From Vibrio rarus (GTDB lineage: Bacteria > Pseudomonadota > Gammaproteobacteria > Enterobacterales > Vibrionaceae), in the NCBI RefSeq assembly GCF_024347075.1, contig NZ_AP024900.1, forward strand, positions 2,604,001-2,668,000: 64,000 nucleotides of DNA. The letters run 5' to 3'. Within the stretch, counting starts at the first letter, position 1. Each line of letters starts with the position of its first letter. The notes below the pieces were generated by a model. The model was not told where the DNA came from and did not search any database. It saw only the letters and a program-made list of their open reading frames with translations. A program made the translations under genes and the position numbers. Below are positions 10,381-20,415 of this stretch, in pieces.

Positions 10381-12198
10381 ATGCCTGAAAAATTCAATAC
10401 TCAGCACCCTCCTTTTGATCGTCTAACTCCGGCTGAGGTAAAAACATTAACCGCCTCCCTCGATATCGCGTACTTTCGCACTGGCGACACACTCTTAGAG
10501 AGTGGCCAAGTCAGTAGCCACCTATTTGTGTTAATCAAAGGTGCTGTAGAAGAAACTTCTCAAGGCGAAGTGTTTGCTCACTACGGACATGATGATCTGT
10601 TTGATGTTCGTTCATTATTTGACGGAAAAGTGCGCCACCAATACATCGCCCTAGAAGATGTATTGTGTTATCAACTTCCTAAAGAGGTGTTTCTTTCGTT
10701 ATTTAATAACCCTGCTTTTGCCGACTACTTTGACCACCGTTTAGCCAAACGACAACAACTGATGAAGCAGGCGAAGAAACAACAAAATCTGGCCGAGTTT
10801 ATCCTCACTAAAGTAGACGACTCCATTTATCATCCACCGCTTATTCTCACCCCCGACACCAGCATAAAAGAAGCCACCATACAACTTAACAATGACGATA
10901 TTGATGCCGCTTTAGTGGCACTGTCAGCCACAGATTCACGCTTACAAGAGCATCCCGACTCGTCTCCATACGCCATCGTCACCAGAACCAATTTATTGCA
11001 TTCACTGGTACTGCAAGAGATGAATGTGCAAACACCTGTCAGCCAAATTTCCACCTTCCCTGTCTTTGAGGTACAAGAGGGAGACTTTGTATTTAACGCT
11101 ATGCTAACTATGACTCGCAACAAGATGAAAAGAGTGATGGTAGTGAACGATCAGCAAGCGGTTGGTATGCTGGATTTAACACAAATCCTCAGTGCCTTCT
11201 CTTCTCACTCTCATGTGCTTAGCCTTAGTATCGCTCGCGCAAAAAACATCGACGAGCTCGCTCAAGCCTCGCAACGTCAACAAGATTTTGTCAAAAGTTT
11301 ATTAGTCAACGGCATCAAAACTCGCTTTATGATGCAACTTATCTCTGTACTCAATGAACAAATCATAGAAAAAGCATTTCAACTCATCATTCCCCCACAA
11401 GCACAAACACATTGCTGTTTGCTGGTTTTGGGCTCTGAAGGGCGAGCCGAACAGGTATTAAAAACCGATCAAGATAACGCGCTGATTATTGAAGAGGGGT
11501 TTGACTGGCCAGAATGTCACTCTTATATGCAGACGTTTAGCGAAACCTTACTGCAGCTAGGCTACCCTCTTTGTCCAGGTCAAGTCATGGTGAACAACCC
11601 AGCGTGGGTCGCCACTCAAAGTGACTGGCAAAAAAAGGTCGCACAATGGATAGCGGTCAGTAGCGCGGAATCGGTAATGCATTTAGCCATATTTTCCGAC
11701 GCCCTCCCTGTGGCGGGCAATAAGCGTTTACTCGAACCTATTTCTAACACTCTACATAGTACACTCGCAGGTCGAATGTTGACGCTATCTGACTTTGTTA
11801 GACCAGCACTGCAATTCTCAGTGCCACTGACTCTATTTGGTAATGTGAAAGCACACAAAGAAGGGTTAGACATTAAACAAGGCGGTATTTTCTCCATCGT
11901 CCATGGCATTCGGGCTTTGGCTTTAGAACATAATATAGTGCAACGTAACACCTTCGATCGCATATCAGGTCTGCATCGCTTAGGTTGCCTAGAAGAAGAT
12001 ACCGCAGACAACTTAACAGAATCATTAAAGCTGTTCTTCAAATTGCGCTTGGCGCAACAGTTAACTCAACAAAACGCTTCCAATAATTTAGATATTAATC
12101 GGTTAGATAGAACCGAGCGCGACCTGCTAAGACACAGCTTACATGTCGTGAAGAAATTTAAGCAGTTCCTTAGTTATCACTACCAAATAAGGGACTGA
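10381..12198 (+). CDS. cNMP-binding / CBS / DUF294 putative nucleotidyltransferase
   Basis: A 605-residue three-module signalling protein. Residues about 12-140 form a cyclic-nucleotide-binding-like fold, about 150-285 a CBS pair (ending in VVNDQQAVGMLDLTQIL), and about 300-600 the DUF294 nucleotidyltransferase domain with the motif LGSEGRAEQVLKTDQDNAL, whose G-S-x-G-R and downstream D-x-D acids match the GlnD-type nucleotidyltransferase active site. Target and ligand are unknown. A good AAAAGGAG ribosome site precedes the ATG. The exonuclease gene starts 2 bases after its stop, so the two are translationally linked. The pair is often found near actP/acs, suggesting a role in carbon-source control. 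Confidence 0.9.
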   Translation: MPEKFNTQHPPFDRLTPAEVKTLTASLDIAYFRTGDTLLESGQVSSHLFVLIKGAVEETSQGEVFAHYGHDDLFDVRSLFDGKVRHQYIALEDVLCYQLPKEVFLSLFNNPAFADYFDHRLAKRQQLMKQAKKQQNLAEFILTKVDDSIYHPPLILTPDTSIKEATIQLNNDDIDAALVALSATDSRLQEHPDSSPYAIVTRTNLLHSLVLQEMNVQTPVSQISTFPVFEVQEGDFVFNAMLTMTRNKMKRVMVVNDQQAVGMLDLTQILSAFSSHSHVLSLSIARAKNIDELAQASQRQQDFVKSLLVNGIKTRFMMQLISVLNEQIIEKAFQLIIPPQAQTHCCLLVLGSEGRAEQVLKTDQDNALIIEEGFDWPECHSYMQTFSETLLQLGYPLCPGQVMVNNPAWVATQSDWQKKVAQWIAVSSAESVMHLAIFSDALPVAGNKRLLEPISNTLHSTLAGRMLTLSDFVRPALQFSVPLTLFGNVKAHKEGLDIKQGGIFSIVHGIRALALEHNIVQRNTFDRISGLHRLGCLEEDTADNLTESLKLFFKLRLAQQLTQQNASNNLDINRLDRTERDLLRHSLHVVKKFKQFLSYHYQIRD

Positions 12199-12200
12199 CT

Positions 12201-12833
12201 ATGAATTGCTTATTGAAATATTACTGGCACCGGAAATTAAAAGGCTCCCCTTTCCAAGCGCTCTTTCGGCACAGTGACAGTACTGAATTTGTTTCCATTG
12301 ATTGCGAAACAACCAGTCTACAACCGCAACGAGCCGAGTTAGTCACTATTGCGGCGACGAAAATCATTAATAATAGGGTGTTAACTAGCGACCCTTTTCA
12401 TGTCAAATTGAAAGCGCCACAATCTTTAGATGCCCATTCCATCAAAGTACACCAGATCCGTCACCAAGATTTAGGGGATGGTCTCGATGAAAAGCAAGCG
12501 TTACAGCAATTGCTGGATTTTATAGGCAATCGCACCATAGTGGGTTACCACATCCGCTACGATAAAAAAATTCTCGACCGCGCCTTCAAAAAACATTTTG
12601 GTTTTCCGCTCCCCAATACCATCATTGAAGTCAGTCATATTTATCAGCAAAAACTTGAGCAACATCTGCAAAATGCCTACTTCGACCTTAGTCTCGAAGC
12701 AATTTGTCGCCATTTAGACTTACCCATACGCGACCACCACAACGCACTGCAAGATGCGATTACTGCGGCTTTGGTTTTTGTCAGGCTCACCAAAGGCGAC
12801 ATACCCAATCTCAACATGCCACACATTAAGTAA
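12201..12833 (+). CDS. DnaQ-type 3'-5' exonuclease
   Basis: A 210-residue protein of the DEDDh exonuclease family. Motif Exo I is FVSIDCETTSLQP, with Asp and Glu as metal ligands; Exo II is around YHIRYDKKILDRAF; Exo III is DHHNALQDAITAALV, with the catalytic His and final Asp. It resembles the epsilon-subunit-like proteins but has no polymerase-binding tail, so it is a stand-alone nuclease acting on DNA or RNA ends. It follows the DUF294 gene by 2 bases and precedes acs. Confidence 0.9.
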   Translation: MNCLLKYYWHRKLKGSPFQALFRHSDSTEFVSIDCETTSLQPQRAELVTIAATKIINNRVLTSDPFHVKLKAPQSLDAHSIKVHQIRHQDLGDGLDEKQALQQLLDFIGNRTIVGYHIRYDKKILDRAFKKHFGFPLPNTIIEVSHIYQQKLEQHLQNAYFDLSLEAICRHLDLPIRDHHNALQDAITAALVFVRLTKGDIPNLNMPHIK

Positions 12834-13016
12834 CCAATATGTGCGCTAATTCATATTTATTTTGCGGTGCCATTCCCCATCTCATCCTAAAGTCTAATTG
12901 TGAAAATGTATTAGGTAATAGAAAGTGATAAGCATTACTACAAAATATTAAATAGCACGTCAGTTAGCGAGCGACCGTCACATCGCACAGCGGCAAAGTT
13001 CACAAGGAGAGAAGCA

Positions 13017-14966
13017 ATGAGTGAAGCCCACATTTATCCAGTTAAAAATAATATTACATCTGTCACCCATGCCGACAACGATACCTATTTGAATATGTAT
13101 CAACAGTCTGTAGAAAACCCAGAGGGATTTTGGTCTGAGCATGGAAAAATCGTCGACTGGATTAAACCCTTCACTAAGGTCAAAGAAACCTCCTTTGATA
13201 CCGGGCATGTCGACATAAAATGGTTTGAAGATGGCACATTGAACGTTTCAGCCAACTGTATCGATCGCCACCTAGCAGAACGCGGAGATGAGGTCGCCAT
13301 TATTTGGGAAGGCGATGACCCCGCCGATGACAAAACGCTCACCTTTAACGAACTGTACAAAGAAGTCTGTTTATTTTCCAATGCCTTAAAAGCACAAGGA
13401 GTACAAAAAGGGGACGTGGTGTGTCTGTACATGCCAATGGTGCCAGAAGCGGCGATTGCCATGCTCGCTTGTACTCGAGTGGGTGCCGTGCACACTGTGG
13501 TATTTGGTGGTTTTTCTCCTGAAGCACTGGCTGGGCGAATTGAAGATTCTGATGCAAAAATAGTGATCACCGCCGATGAAGGTGTGCGTGGCGGTCGCAG
13601 TGTGCCGTTAAAGAAAAACGTAGATCAAGCATTACAAAACCCTAATGTCACTACCATCAACACTGTAATGGTATTCCAACGCACGGGAGCAAACATTGAC
13701 TGGAATGCGGATGTGGATGTGTGGTGGCACGATGCCATTGCTAATGTGGACGCCCATTGCCCACCAGAAGAAATGAACGCAGAAGATCCGCTATTCATTT
13801 TGTATACATCGGGCTCAACCGGTAAGCCAAAAGGGGTATTGCATACTACGGGTGGCTACCTCGTTTATGCCACTATGACCTTTAAGTATATTTTCGACTA
13901 TCAACCTAGTGACGTGTTCTGGTGTACTGCCGATGTAGGTTGGATAACCGGACACTCTTATCTTGTGTATGGCCCATTAGCCAATGGGGCGACGACGATT
14001 TTATTTGAAGGTGTACCTAACTACCCCAACACCAGTCGCATGAGCGAAGTGGTCGATAAACACCAAGTCACTCTGCTGTATACCGCTCCCACCGCTATTC
14101 GCGCACTAATGGCAAAAGGTAACGAAGCGATTGAAGGCACCAAACGAGACAGCCTGCGCATTATGGGGTCGGTCGGTGAGCCCATTAACCCAGAAGCATG
14201 GGAGTGGTATTACAACACCATAGGCAACGGGCAATCTCCTATTGTAGATACTTGGTGGCAAACAGAAACCGGTGGCATTCTTATTAGCCCATTACCTGGT
14301 GCCACCGCTCTAAAACCCGGTTCAGCTACGCGTCCCTTTTTTGGCGTGCAACCCGCTCTAGTGGATAACATGGGGAACATCATTGAAGGCGAGGCATCTG
14401 GAAACTTAGTGATTCTCGACTCTTGGCCGGGACAAATGCGCACAATTTATGGTGATCATGACCGTTTCGAGCAAACCTATTTTTCCACCTTTCAGGGTAT
14501 GTACTTTACCAGTGACGGGGCACGACGTGATAACGATGGCTACTATTGGATTACCGGCCGAGTGGATGATGTACTCAATGTATCAGGGCATCGAATGGGC
14601 ACGGCCGAGCTAGAGTCGGCATTGGTGGCTCATGAGAAAATTGCCGAAGCGGCTATTGTGGGCGTTCCTCACGATATTAAAGGTCAGGCCATTTATGCCT
14701 ACATTACCCTCAACGCTGATGAATACCCGAGTGCCGAACTGCATAAAGAGGTCAAAGATTGGGTGCGCAAAGAAATAGGCCCAATCGCAGTACCTGATAC
14801 CTTGCACTGGACGGACTCACTACCGAAAACTCGTTCAGGTAAGATAATGCGTCGAATATTGCGCAAAATCGCCACTGGAGACACCAATAATCTTGGCGAT
14901 ACCTCAACATTAGCCGACCCAAGTGTGGTTGAAAAACTCATATCCGAAAAAGGTGAACTGGTTTAA
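13017..14966 (+). CDS. acs: Acetyl-CoA synthetase
   Basis: A 649-residue AMP-forming ligase that makes acetyl-CoA from acetate, ATP and CoA via acetyl-AMP. The P-loop-like A3 motif is [20 protein letters not shown], the pyrophosphate/acetate pocket includes WWQTETGG, and the C-terminal domain ends with the A10 motif [16 protein letters not shown], whose lysine is the acetylation-controlled catalytic residue. Full length for the family. A strong AAGGAG site precedes the ATG. It is separated from the exonuclease gene by about 180 bases, which must hold its promoter and probably the CrbR target. A terminator follows. Confidence 0.98.
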   Translation: MSEAHIYPVKNNITSVTHADNDTYLNMYQQSVENPEGFWSEHGKIVDWIKPFTKVKETSFDTGHVDIKWFEDGTLNVSANCIDRHLAERGDEVAIIWEGDDPADDKTLTFNELYKEVCLFSNALKAQGVQKGDVVCLYMPMVPEAAIAMLACTRVGAVHTVVFGGFSPEALAGRIEDSDAKIVITADEGVRGGRSVPLKKNVDQALQNPNVTTINTVMVFQRTGANIDWNADVDVWWHDAIANVDAHCPPEEMNAEDPLFILYTSGSTGKPKGVLHTTGGYLVYATMTFKYIFDYQPSDVFWCTADVGWITGHSYLVYGPLANGATTILFEGVPNYPNTSRMSEVVDKHQVTLLYTAPTAIRALMAKGNEAIEGTKRDSLRIMGSVGEPINPEAWEWYYNTIGNGQSPIVDTWWQTETGGILISPLPGATALKPGSATRPFFGVQPALVDNMGNIIEGEASGNLVILDSWPGQMRTIYGDHDRFEQTYFSTFQGMYFTSDGARRDNDGYYWITGRVDDVLNVSGHRMGTAELESALVAHEKIAEAAIVGVPHDIKGQAIYAYITLNADEYPSAELHKEVKDWVRKEIGPIAVPDTLHWTDSLPKTRSGKIMRRILRKIATGDTNNLGDTSTLADPSVVEKLISEKGELV

Positions 14967-14986
14967 CCACTCCCCTCAAAGTCATT

Positions 14987-15011
14987 AGCCGTCACATCGT
15001 GACGGCTTTTT
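14987..15011 (+). terminator. Rho-independent terminator of acs
   Basis: The perfect 9-bp stem AGCCGTCAC / GTGACGGCT with a 3-base loop leads into a T run 20 bases after the acs stop. Confidence 0.92.
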
Positions 15012-15204
15012 CATTTAAAGACAGTTACAAATTAAACATAATAAAATGAAATGTTTAACCTATTATTACTGAATCAGCATTATTCACATTTATCTAACAG
15101 CTTTTCCATAGCAAACCTGTCGCGCCTCTCGGTGATTAGACCAGTAAAATGCTGTTAATTTCGTTGAATTAGCTATAATCATGCGCTACTTTGCTTTTTT
15201 ACAT

Positions 15205-15231
15205 AATTCTGACTGGATTTAATTCAGAATT
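15205..15231 (+). promoter_or_regulatory. Inverted repeat in the aroQ-accBC leader
   Basis: AATTCTGA / TCAGAATT with an 11-base loop lies about 60 bases before aroQ, downstream of an AT-rich stretch with a TATAAT box near 15170. No T run follows, so it is not a normal terminator. It may be a leader hairpin or operator of the aroQ-acc transcript; function is unproven. Confidence 0.35.
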
Positions 15232-15288
15232 CGTAAAATAATTAAAGACTATAATGAACAACTCACATTAACGGAAGATAGCGACAAG

Positions 15289-15738
15289 ATGACAACAAAA
15301 TCACGTGTTCTACTCCTAAATGGCCCTAATTTAAACTTACTCGGAAAACGAGAGCCTGAAGTTTACGGTCACGCTACATTAAATGACATAGTCAATAACC
15401 TGCATACACAAGCAGAGCAGGCAGGAATAGAACTCACTCATGTTCAGTCAAACCGAGAATATGAGCTTATTGATGCTATCCATAATGCGATGGGAGAGAT
15501 TGATTTTATTATCATTAACCCCGCAGCATTCACCCACACCAGTGTGGCACTAAGAGATGCTTTGCTGGGGGTCAACATTCCGTTTATTGAAGTTCATCTA
15601 TCAAACGTACATGCCCGAGAACCATTTCGTCATCACTCTTATCTATCAGATAAGGCGGTGGGAGTGATCTGCGGACTAGGTGCTCAAGGCTACAATTTCG
15701 CATTGTCTGCAGCAGAGAAGCAGCTACAGGCAAAATAA
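15289..15738 (+). CDS. aroQ: Type II 3-dehydroquinate dehydratase
   Basis: A 149-residue enzyme that converts 3-dehydroquinate to 3-dehydroshikimate, third step of the shikimate pathway. Visible family motifs are [19 protein letters not shown] with the flexible-loop catalytic Arg and Tyr27, [28 protein letters not shown], and [18 protein letters not shown] with the catalytic His region. The cytoplasmic enzyme forms dodecamers. It is the first gene of the aroQ-accB-accC cluster, 55 bases before accB, an arrangement common in gamma-proteobacteria. Confidence 0.97.
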   Translation: MTTKSRVLLLNGPNLNLLGKREPEVYGHATLNDIVNNLHTQAEQAGIELTHVQSNREYELIDAIHNAMGEIDFIIINPAAFTHTSVALRDALLGVNIPFIEVHLSNVHAREPFRHHSYLSDKAVGVICGLGAQGYNFALSAAEKQLQAK

Positions 15739-15793
15739 AATCTAAGCCGTCTCGACACTATCGAGAGGCCCAACACAAGACAAGAGAAGAATC

Positions 15794-16258
15794 ATGGACA
15801 TTCGCAAAATAAAGAAGCTAATTGAACTAGTAGAAGAGTCGGGAATTGCAGAGCTTGAAATTTCTGAAGGTGAAGAGTCTGTACGCATTAGTCGTCATGG
15901 TAATGCTCCAGTAGCACCAATCCAATACGCTGCTGCACCCGCTCCTATTGCAGCTCCTGCCCCTGTTGCAGCGCCAGTGGCTGCAGCTCCTGTTGCCGCA
16001 GAAGTTGCTGCGCCAGTTGAAGCAGGTCATAAAGTTCTTTCTCCAATGGTAGGTACTTTCTACCGTGCTCCTGGTCCAGACACTAAGTCTTTCGTAGAAG
16101 TTGGCCAAACCATCTCTGAAGGCGACACTATTTGTATCGTTGAAGCGATGAAAATGATGAACCAAATCGAAGCTGATAAATCAGGCGTTGTGACAGCAAT
16201 TCTTGTTGATGATGGTGCTCCGGTAGAATTCGACCAAGCTCTGATCGTTATCGAATAA
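15794..16258 (+). CDS. accB: Biotin carboxyl carrier protein of acetyl-CoA carboxylase
   Basis: A 154-residue protein with an N-terminal helix-rich region, a long Ala/Pro linker (about 45-78) and a C-terminal biotinyl domain. The EAMKM motif carries the lysine that is biotinylated (Lys120). It shuttles carboxybiotin between AccC and the AccAD carboxyltransferase in the first committed step of fatty acid synthesis. accC follows after 14 bases with its own GAGG site, so the two are co-expressed, as in E. coli. Confidence 0.98.
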   Translation: MDIRKIKKLIELVEESGIAELEISEGEESVRISRHGNAPVAPIQYAAAPAPIAAPAPVAAPVAAAPVAAEVAAPVEAGHKVLSPMVGTFYRAPGPDTKSFVEVGQTISEGDTICIVEAMKMMNQIEADKSGVVTAILVDDGAPVEFDQALIVIE

Positions 16259-16272
16259 TTGAGGTCCACACT

Positions 16273-17616
16273 ATGCTAGACAAATTAGTCATCGCGAACC
16301 GAGGCGAAATTGCGCTTCGTATTCTTCGCGCATGTAAAGAGCTAGGTATTAAAACCGTAGCCGTTCACTCAACCGCTGACCGTGATCTAAAACACGTACT
16401 GCTTGCTGACGAGTCCATCTGTATCGGTCCTGCTCGCGGCATCGACAGCTACCTAAACATCCCTCGCATTATTTCTGCGGCGGAAGTATCAGGCGCTGTG
16501 GCCATACACCCAGGTTACGGCTTCTTATCTGAGAATGCTGACTTTGCTGAACAAGTAGAGAAATCTGGCTTCATCTTTGTGGGTCCAAAAGCGGAAACCA
16601 TCCGCATTATGGGTGACAAAGTTGCCGCTATCAATGCAATGAAAAAAGCGGGTGTTCCTTGTGTACCTGGTTCTGACGGCCCTCTTGATGACAATGCAAC
16701 AGTAAACAAAGCTCACGCTAAACGCATTGGCTACCCTGTTATCATCAAAGCCTCTGGTGGTGGCGGTGGTCGTGGTATGCGCGTTGTACGTGCAGAAGCG
16801 GATCTTATTGAAGCCATTGCTATGACTCGTGCAGAAGCAAAAGCGGCCTTCAACAACGATATCGTTTACATGGAAAAATACCTTGAAAACCCTCGTCACG
16901 TTGAAGTTCAAATCATTGCTGATGGCCAAGGCGGCGCAATTCACCTAGGTGAACGTGACTGTTCTATGCAACGTCGTCACCAAAAAGTTGTAGAAGAAGC
17001 TCCAGCACCAGGTATTACTGATGATATGCGTAAGTATATCGGTGAGCGTTGTACGCGCGCTTGTCTTGAAATCAATTACCGCGGCGCAGGTACTTTTGAG
17101 TTCCTATACGAAAACGGCGAGTTCTACTTCATTGAAATGAACACCCGTATTCAGGTAGAGCACCCAGTAACAGAAATGGTGACCGGTGTTGACCTAATCA
17201 AAGAGCAACTTCGTGTTGCTGCAGGTCAACCACTATCCTACACCCAAGATGATATTAAACTGCGTGGCCACGCTATCGAATGTCGTATCAACGCAGAAGA
17301 TCCTGAACGCTTCCTACCATGCCCAGGTAAAATTGAGCGCTTCCACGCTCCAGGTGGCATGGGCGTTCGTTGGGAATCTCACATCTACTCAGGTTACACA
17401 GTACCACCTCATTACGATTCAATGATTGGTAAACTAATCACCTTTGGTGAGAACCGTGATGTTGCCATTGCACGCATGAAAAATGCATTAAGTGAAATGA
17501 TTATCGAAGGCATTAAAACAAACGTGCCACTACAACTTGAAATCATGAATGACGAAAACTTCCAACACGGTGGTGCTAATATCCACTACCTAGAGAAGAA
17601 GCTTGGTCTTCAGTAG
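16273..17616 (+). CDS. accC: Biotin carboxylase subunit of acetyl-CoA carboxylase
   Basis: A 447-residue ATP-grasp enzyme that carboxylates the biotin on AccB using bicarbonate and ATP. It starts with the N-terminal signature [17 protein letters not shown], has the glycine-rich ATP loop [12 protein letters not shown] and the catalytic stretch [16 protein letters not shown] with the metal-binding Glu and active-site Arg. Length equals that of E. coli AccC. A strong terminator closes the operon. Confidence 0.99.
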   Translation: MLDKLVIANRGEIALRILRACKELGIKTVAVHSTADRDLKHVLLADESICIGPARGIDSYLNIPRIISAAEVSGAVAIHPGYGFLSENADFAEQVEKSGFIFVGPKAETIRIMGDKVAAINAMKKAGVPCVPGSDGPLDDNATVNKAHAKRIGYPVIIKASGGGGGRGMRVVRAEADLIEAIAMTRAEAKAAFNNDIVYMEKYLENPRHVEVQIIADGQGGAIHLGERDCSMQRRHQKVVEEAPAPGITDDMRKYIGERCTRACLEINYRGAGTFEFLYENGEFYFIEMNTRIQVEHPVTEMVTGVDLIKEQLRVAAGQPLSYTQDDIKLRGHAIECRINAEDPERFLPCPGKIERFHAPGGMGVRWESHIYSGYTVPPHYDSMIGKLITFGENRDVAIARMKNALSEMIIEGIKTNVPLQLEIMNDENFQHGGANIHYLEKKLGLQ

Positions 17617-17654
17617 TCGCTAATTATCGCTATACGCTTTAAATAGGTAAATTT

Positions 17655-17692
17655 AAGGGTTACAGCCACGCAGATGGCTGTAACCCTTTTTC
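17655..17692 (+). terminator. Rho-independent terminator of accBC
   Basis: A perfect 14-bp stem (AAGGGTTACAGCCA / TGGCTGTAACCCTT) with a 6-base loop is followed by five T residues. Confidence 0.95.
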
Positions 17693-17763
17693 TTTTCATA
17701 GATGAAGTTGGTTAAAATTACTGCTAAAATCCACGCCAATTATCAAAACTCAGAGTGAACTCC

Positions 17764-18654
17764 ATGCCTTGGATTCAAATCAAACTTAACGCCACTGACA
17801 AAAACGCTGAACAAATCGGCGATATGTTGATGGAACAAACGGGTGCCCTTTCCGTTACTTTCTTAGACGCTAAAGATACCCCTGTTTTCGAACCACTACC
17901 GGGTGAAACTCGCCTATGGGGTGAAACTGATATTCTTGCGTTATACGATGCCGAAGCCGATACGCAATGGATAATAAGCCAAATAGCGGCCAGCAACCTT
18001 CTAGAACAAGGCTTTGCCCACAAAGTTGAACAGCTTGAAGATAAAGATTGGGAACGTGAGTGGATGGATAACTTCCACCCAATGAAATTTGGTGAGCGCC
18101 TATGGGTTTGCCCAAGTTGGCGTGAAATTCCAGAGCCTGATGCGGTCAACGTCATGCTCGACCCTGGCCTCGCTTTTGGTACAGGCACACACCCAACAAC
18201 ATCACTGTGTTTAGAGTGGTTAGAAGGTCTGGATCTTAAAGATAAAACTGTTGTCGATTTTGGCTGTGGTTCAGGTATTTTGGCGATCGCCGCGATCAAA
18301 TTGGGTGCGAAAAAAGTTATTGGGATCGACATTGATCCACAAGCGATCATCGCTTCCACCGCCAATGCCGAACGTAATGGCGTAAAAGATCAGTTAGCGT
18401 TATTCCTTCCTCAAGACCAACCTGAGGGCCTAATTGCCGATGTTGTAGTCGCTAATATTTTAGCTGGCCCATTGCGTGACCTTTCTCCTGTTATCAAATC
18501 TCTAGTAAAAGACAACGGCGTACTTGCCATGTCTGGGGTGCTAGATACACAAGCAGAAGATGTCGCCAACTATTATCGCGACCAGTTTGATATACAACCA
18601 ATTGCAGAACTGCAAGAGTGGTGTCGTATCTCAGGAAAAAAGCACTCTAGTTGA
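17764..18654 (+). CDS. prmA: Ribosomal protein L11 methyltransferase
   Basis: PrmA trimethylates several amino groups of ribosomal protein L11 using S-adenosylmethionine. The N-terminal substrate-binding domain (1-60) is followed by a linker with [14 protein letters not shown] and the Rossmann methyltransferase fold with the SAM loop [15 protein letters not shown] and the catalytic-pocket motif [11 protein letters not shown] longer frame starts at a GTG 9 bases upstream, but the ATG giving MPWIQIKLN matches the known start of the family, so that one is used here (296 residues). Confidence 0.96.
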   Translation: MPWIQIKLNATDKNAEQIGDMLMEQTGALSVTFLDAKDTPVFEPLPGETRLWGETDILALYDAEADTQWIISQIAASNLLEQGFAHKVEQLEDKDWEREWMDNFHPMKFGERLWVCPSWREIPEPDAVNVMLDPGLAFGTGTHPTTSLCLEWLEGLDLKDKTVVDFGCGSGILAIAAIKLGAKKVIGIDIDPQAIIASTANAERNGVKDQLALFLPQDQPEGLIADVVVANILAGPLRDLSPVIKSLVKDNGVLAMSGVLDTQAEDVANYYRDQFDIQPIAELQEWCRISGKKHSS

Positions 18655-18723
18655 GTCACATCAAAAATTGTGTAAAAAGTGCGCAAGTTAGCAAATATTT
18701 TTTGAAATGCTCAAATATTAGGC

Positions 18724-18760
18724 TTTTCACGCGCCCAAAAAATGCGTAAAATGCGCGCCC
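18724..18760 (+). promoter_or_regulatory. Probable stringent promoter of dusB-fis
   Basis: A -10 like TAAAAT (18747-18752) is followed directly by the GC-only discriminator GCGCGCCC. A -35 like TTTTCA/TTTCAC lies 16-17 bases upstream, and an A/T-rich stretch precedes that. GC-rich discriminators and UP-like elements are known at fis and rRNA promoters of gamma-proteobacteria, where they confer growth-rate and ppGpp control. Assignment rests on sequence and position. Confidence 0.65.
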
Positions 18761-18785
18761 TTGCTGTTAATAATGTGACCATGAT

Positions 18786-19751
18786 TTGAAAATCGGTAAA
18801 TATCAACTTAAGAACAATTTAATTGTAGCACCTATGGCCGGTGTTACAGATAGACCGTTTCGAGAGTTGTGTCTACGCTATGGTGCGGGTATGGCAGTCA
18901 GTGAAATGATGTCATCTAACCCTAAAACATGGAATACAACAAAATCACTGCAACGAAGAGTACACGAAGCTGAATCGGGCATTCGCTCGGTACAGATTGC
19001 AGGATCAGATCCACAATTAATGGCAGAAGCAGCACAATTTAATGTTGAGGGCGGTGCGCAAATCATCGATATCAACATGGGTTGTCCCGCTAAAAAAGTG
19101 AACAAAAAACTAGCCGGTTCAGCACTACTTAAGCACCCAGAACTTGTGCAACAAATTCTGAAGGCGGTGGTAGATGCGGTAGATGTCCCCGTGACATTAA
19201 AAACTCGAACCGGTTGGGATACAGAGCATAAAAACTGTGTCGACATCGCTAAAATGGCCGAAGACTGCGGCATTCAAGCACTCGCCTTACATGGTAGGAC
19301 GCGTACTTGTATGTACAAAGGAGAGGCAGAATATGAAAGCATCAGAGCGGTCAAGCAAGCTATTTCAATACCTGTTATCGCCAATGGTGATATAGATAGC
19401 CCAGAAAAAGCAAAGCATGTACTGGAATTTACCGGTGCAGACGCATTGATGATTGGTCGTCCCGCCCAGGGTCGTCCATGGATTTTTCAAGAAATCCAAC
19501 ACTATTTAGAACACGGCACCACGATGTCTCCACTTCCTATGCAGGAAGTAAAAGACATTATGCTTGGTCACGTTCATGAACTTCATCAATTTTATGGTGA
19601 GTTCTTAGGTCCGCGCATTGCAAGAAAGCATGTGGGTTGGTACTTAAAAGAGCATGAACAAGCGAGTGAGTTTCGCCGTATCTTTAATGCTATCGACGTT
19701 GCTCCAGAGCAATTAGACGCATTACAAGAGTATTTCAATTCCTATCAATGA
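18786..19751 (+). CDS. dusB: tRNA-dihydrouridine synthase B
   Basis: A 321-residue flavoprotein that reduces uridine 17 in tRNA. It shows the Dus motifs [35 protein letters not shown] with the catalytic cysteine, the FMN-binding region TLKTRTGWD, and [15 protein letters not shown]. The start is TTG: the nearby ATG is out of frame and closed by a stop, and the protein beginning [16 protein letters not shown] aligns from its first residue with E. coli DusB. The low-efficiency start fits its role as first gene before fis, 45 bases away. Confidence 0.96.
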   Translation: MKIGKYQLKNNLIVAPMAGVTDRPFRELCLRYGAGMAVSEMMSSNPKTWNTTKSLQRRVHEAESGIRSVQIAGSDPQLMAEAAQFNVEGGAQIIDINMGCPAKKVNKKLAGSALLKHPELVQQILKAVVDAVDVPVTLKTRTGWDTEHKNCVDIAKMAEDCGIQALALHGRTRTCMYKGEAEYESIRAVKQAISIPVIANGDIDSPEKAKHVLEFTGADALMIGRPAQGRPWIFQEIQHYLEHGTTMSPLPMQEVKDIMLGHVHELHQFYGEFLGPRIARKHVGWYLKEHEQASEFRRIFNAIDVAPEQLDALQEYFNSYQ

Positions 19752-19796
19752 TAGGGATATGGTTGCATCATAATTACGAGAAGAGCTAGACTGAAT

Positions 19797-20093
19797 ATGT
19801 TCGAACAAAACCTGACTTCTGAAGCACTAACAGTTACAACAGTAACTGCCCAAGACCAAATCGCGCAAAAACCACTTCGCGACTCAGTAAAAGTTTCAGT
19901 AAAAAACTATCTTGCACAATTAAACGGTCAGGATGTAGACGACCTTTATGAGTTGGTACTAGCTGAAGTTGAACAACCACTACTAGACATGATCATGCAA
20001 TACACTCGCGGCAACCAAACTCGCGCTGCGTCTATGATGGGTATCAACCGTGGTACACTTCGTAAGAAACTTAAAAAATATGGCATGAACTAA
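19797..20093 (+). CDS. fis: Nucleoid-associated regulator Fis
   Basis: A 98-residue DNA-bending protein, exactly the usual Fis length. The C-terminal helix-turn-helix [26 protein letters not shown] is essentially the enterobacterial sequence. The N-terminal half carries the beta-hairpin arms needed for Hin-type inversion. Fis activates rRNA and many growth-phase genes. It is the second gene of the conserved dusB-fis operon, and a strong terminator follows. Confidence 0.99.
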   Translation: MFEQNLTSEALTVTTVTAQDQIAQKPLRDSVKVSVKNYLAQLNGQDVDDLYELVLAEVEQPLLDMIMQYTRGNQTRAASMMGINRGTLRKKLKKYGMN

Positions 20094-20120
20094 TACATAT
20101 TAGTTTAAGCATTTGAATTT

Positions 20121-20155
20121 AAAGGGTTTATCATTTTTTGATAAACCCTTTTTCT
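20121..20155 (+). terminator. Rho-independent terminator of fis
   Basis: A perfect 13-bp stem AAAGGGTTTATCA / TGATAAACCCTTT with a 5-base T loop leads into TTTTTC. Confidence 0.93.
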
Positions 20156-20172
20156 TTTTATAACGATCATAA

Positions 20173-20226
20173 ATGATCATTCACTTTTCCACTTATATAG
20201 TTATTGGCTTTATGTAGGATAAAAGG
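20173..20226. repeat. 54-bp imperfect direct repeat, copy 1
   Basis: Shares ATGATCA, then at the same 17-base offset CAyTTATATAGTTATyGG and TAAAAGG, with the copy 158 bases downstream. Read on the minus strand each copy contains TATATAA with a weak TTTA-type box 18 bases before it. Function unknown. Confidence 0.6.
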
Positions 20227-20238
20227 TAGTTAGGCTAC

Positions 20239-20277
20239 TCACGCGACGTTATACATGTAGCTTGCTGTTCCTTTCAT
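20239..20277 (-). CDS. Possible 12-codon leader-like mini-ORF
   Basis: On the minus strand a perfect AGGAGG stands 7 bases before an ATG that opens a 12-codon frame (MKGTASYMYNVA) ending in TGA. Just upstream a 7-bp hairpin CTCTAAG / CTTAGAG overlaps the ribosome site and could mask it. The unit lies between two copies of a 54-bp repeat and downstream of yddG on the same strand. Such short frames can arise by chance; only the ribosome site and hairpin make it notable. Confidence 0.3.
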   Translation of the reverse strand: MKGTASYMYNVA

Positions 20278-20330
20278 ATCAGAACCTCCTCTAAGCGCTG
20301 CCTTACTTAGAGTGGGTATAACTAACAAAT

Positions 20331-20383
20331 ATGATCAGACGACGTTTCATTTATATAGTTATCGGGTTATACAAGTCTAAAAG
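20331..20383. repeat. 54-bp imperfect direct repeat, copy 2
   Basis: Second copy of the repeat starting at 20173, with one base deleted. The two copies bracket the mini-ORF and hairpin and fill most of the gene-free stretch between fis and yddG. Confidence 0.6.
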
Positions 20384-20415
20384 GCGACTTCCCTATCAAA
20401 ATTAATATTGCCTCA

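Noticed and set aside
12834..13016. CRP site upstream of acs
   Set aside because: TGTGA-like starts occur but none has a matching TCACA half at the right distance.
15827..16165. Minus-strand frame of 112 codons across accB
   Set aside because: It is the mirror of the Ala/Pro linker and biotinyl domain of accB, with His/Ser/Arg-rich nonsense composition.
17775..18365. 196-codon minus-strand frame within prmA
   Set aside because: Lies entirely antisense to a well-conserved gene and has no family features.
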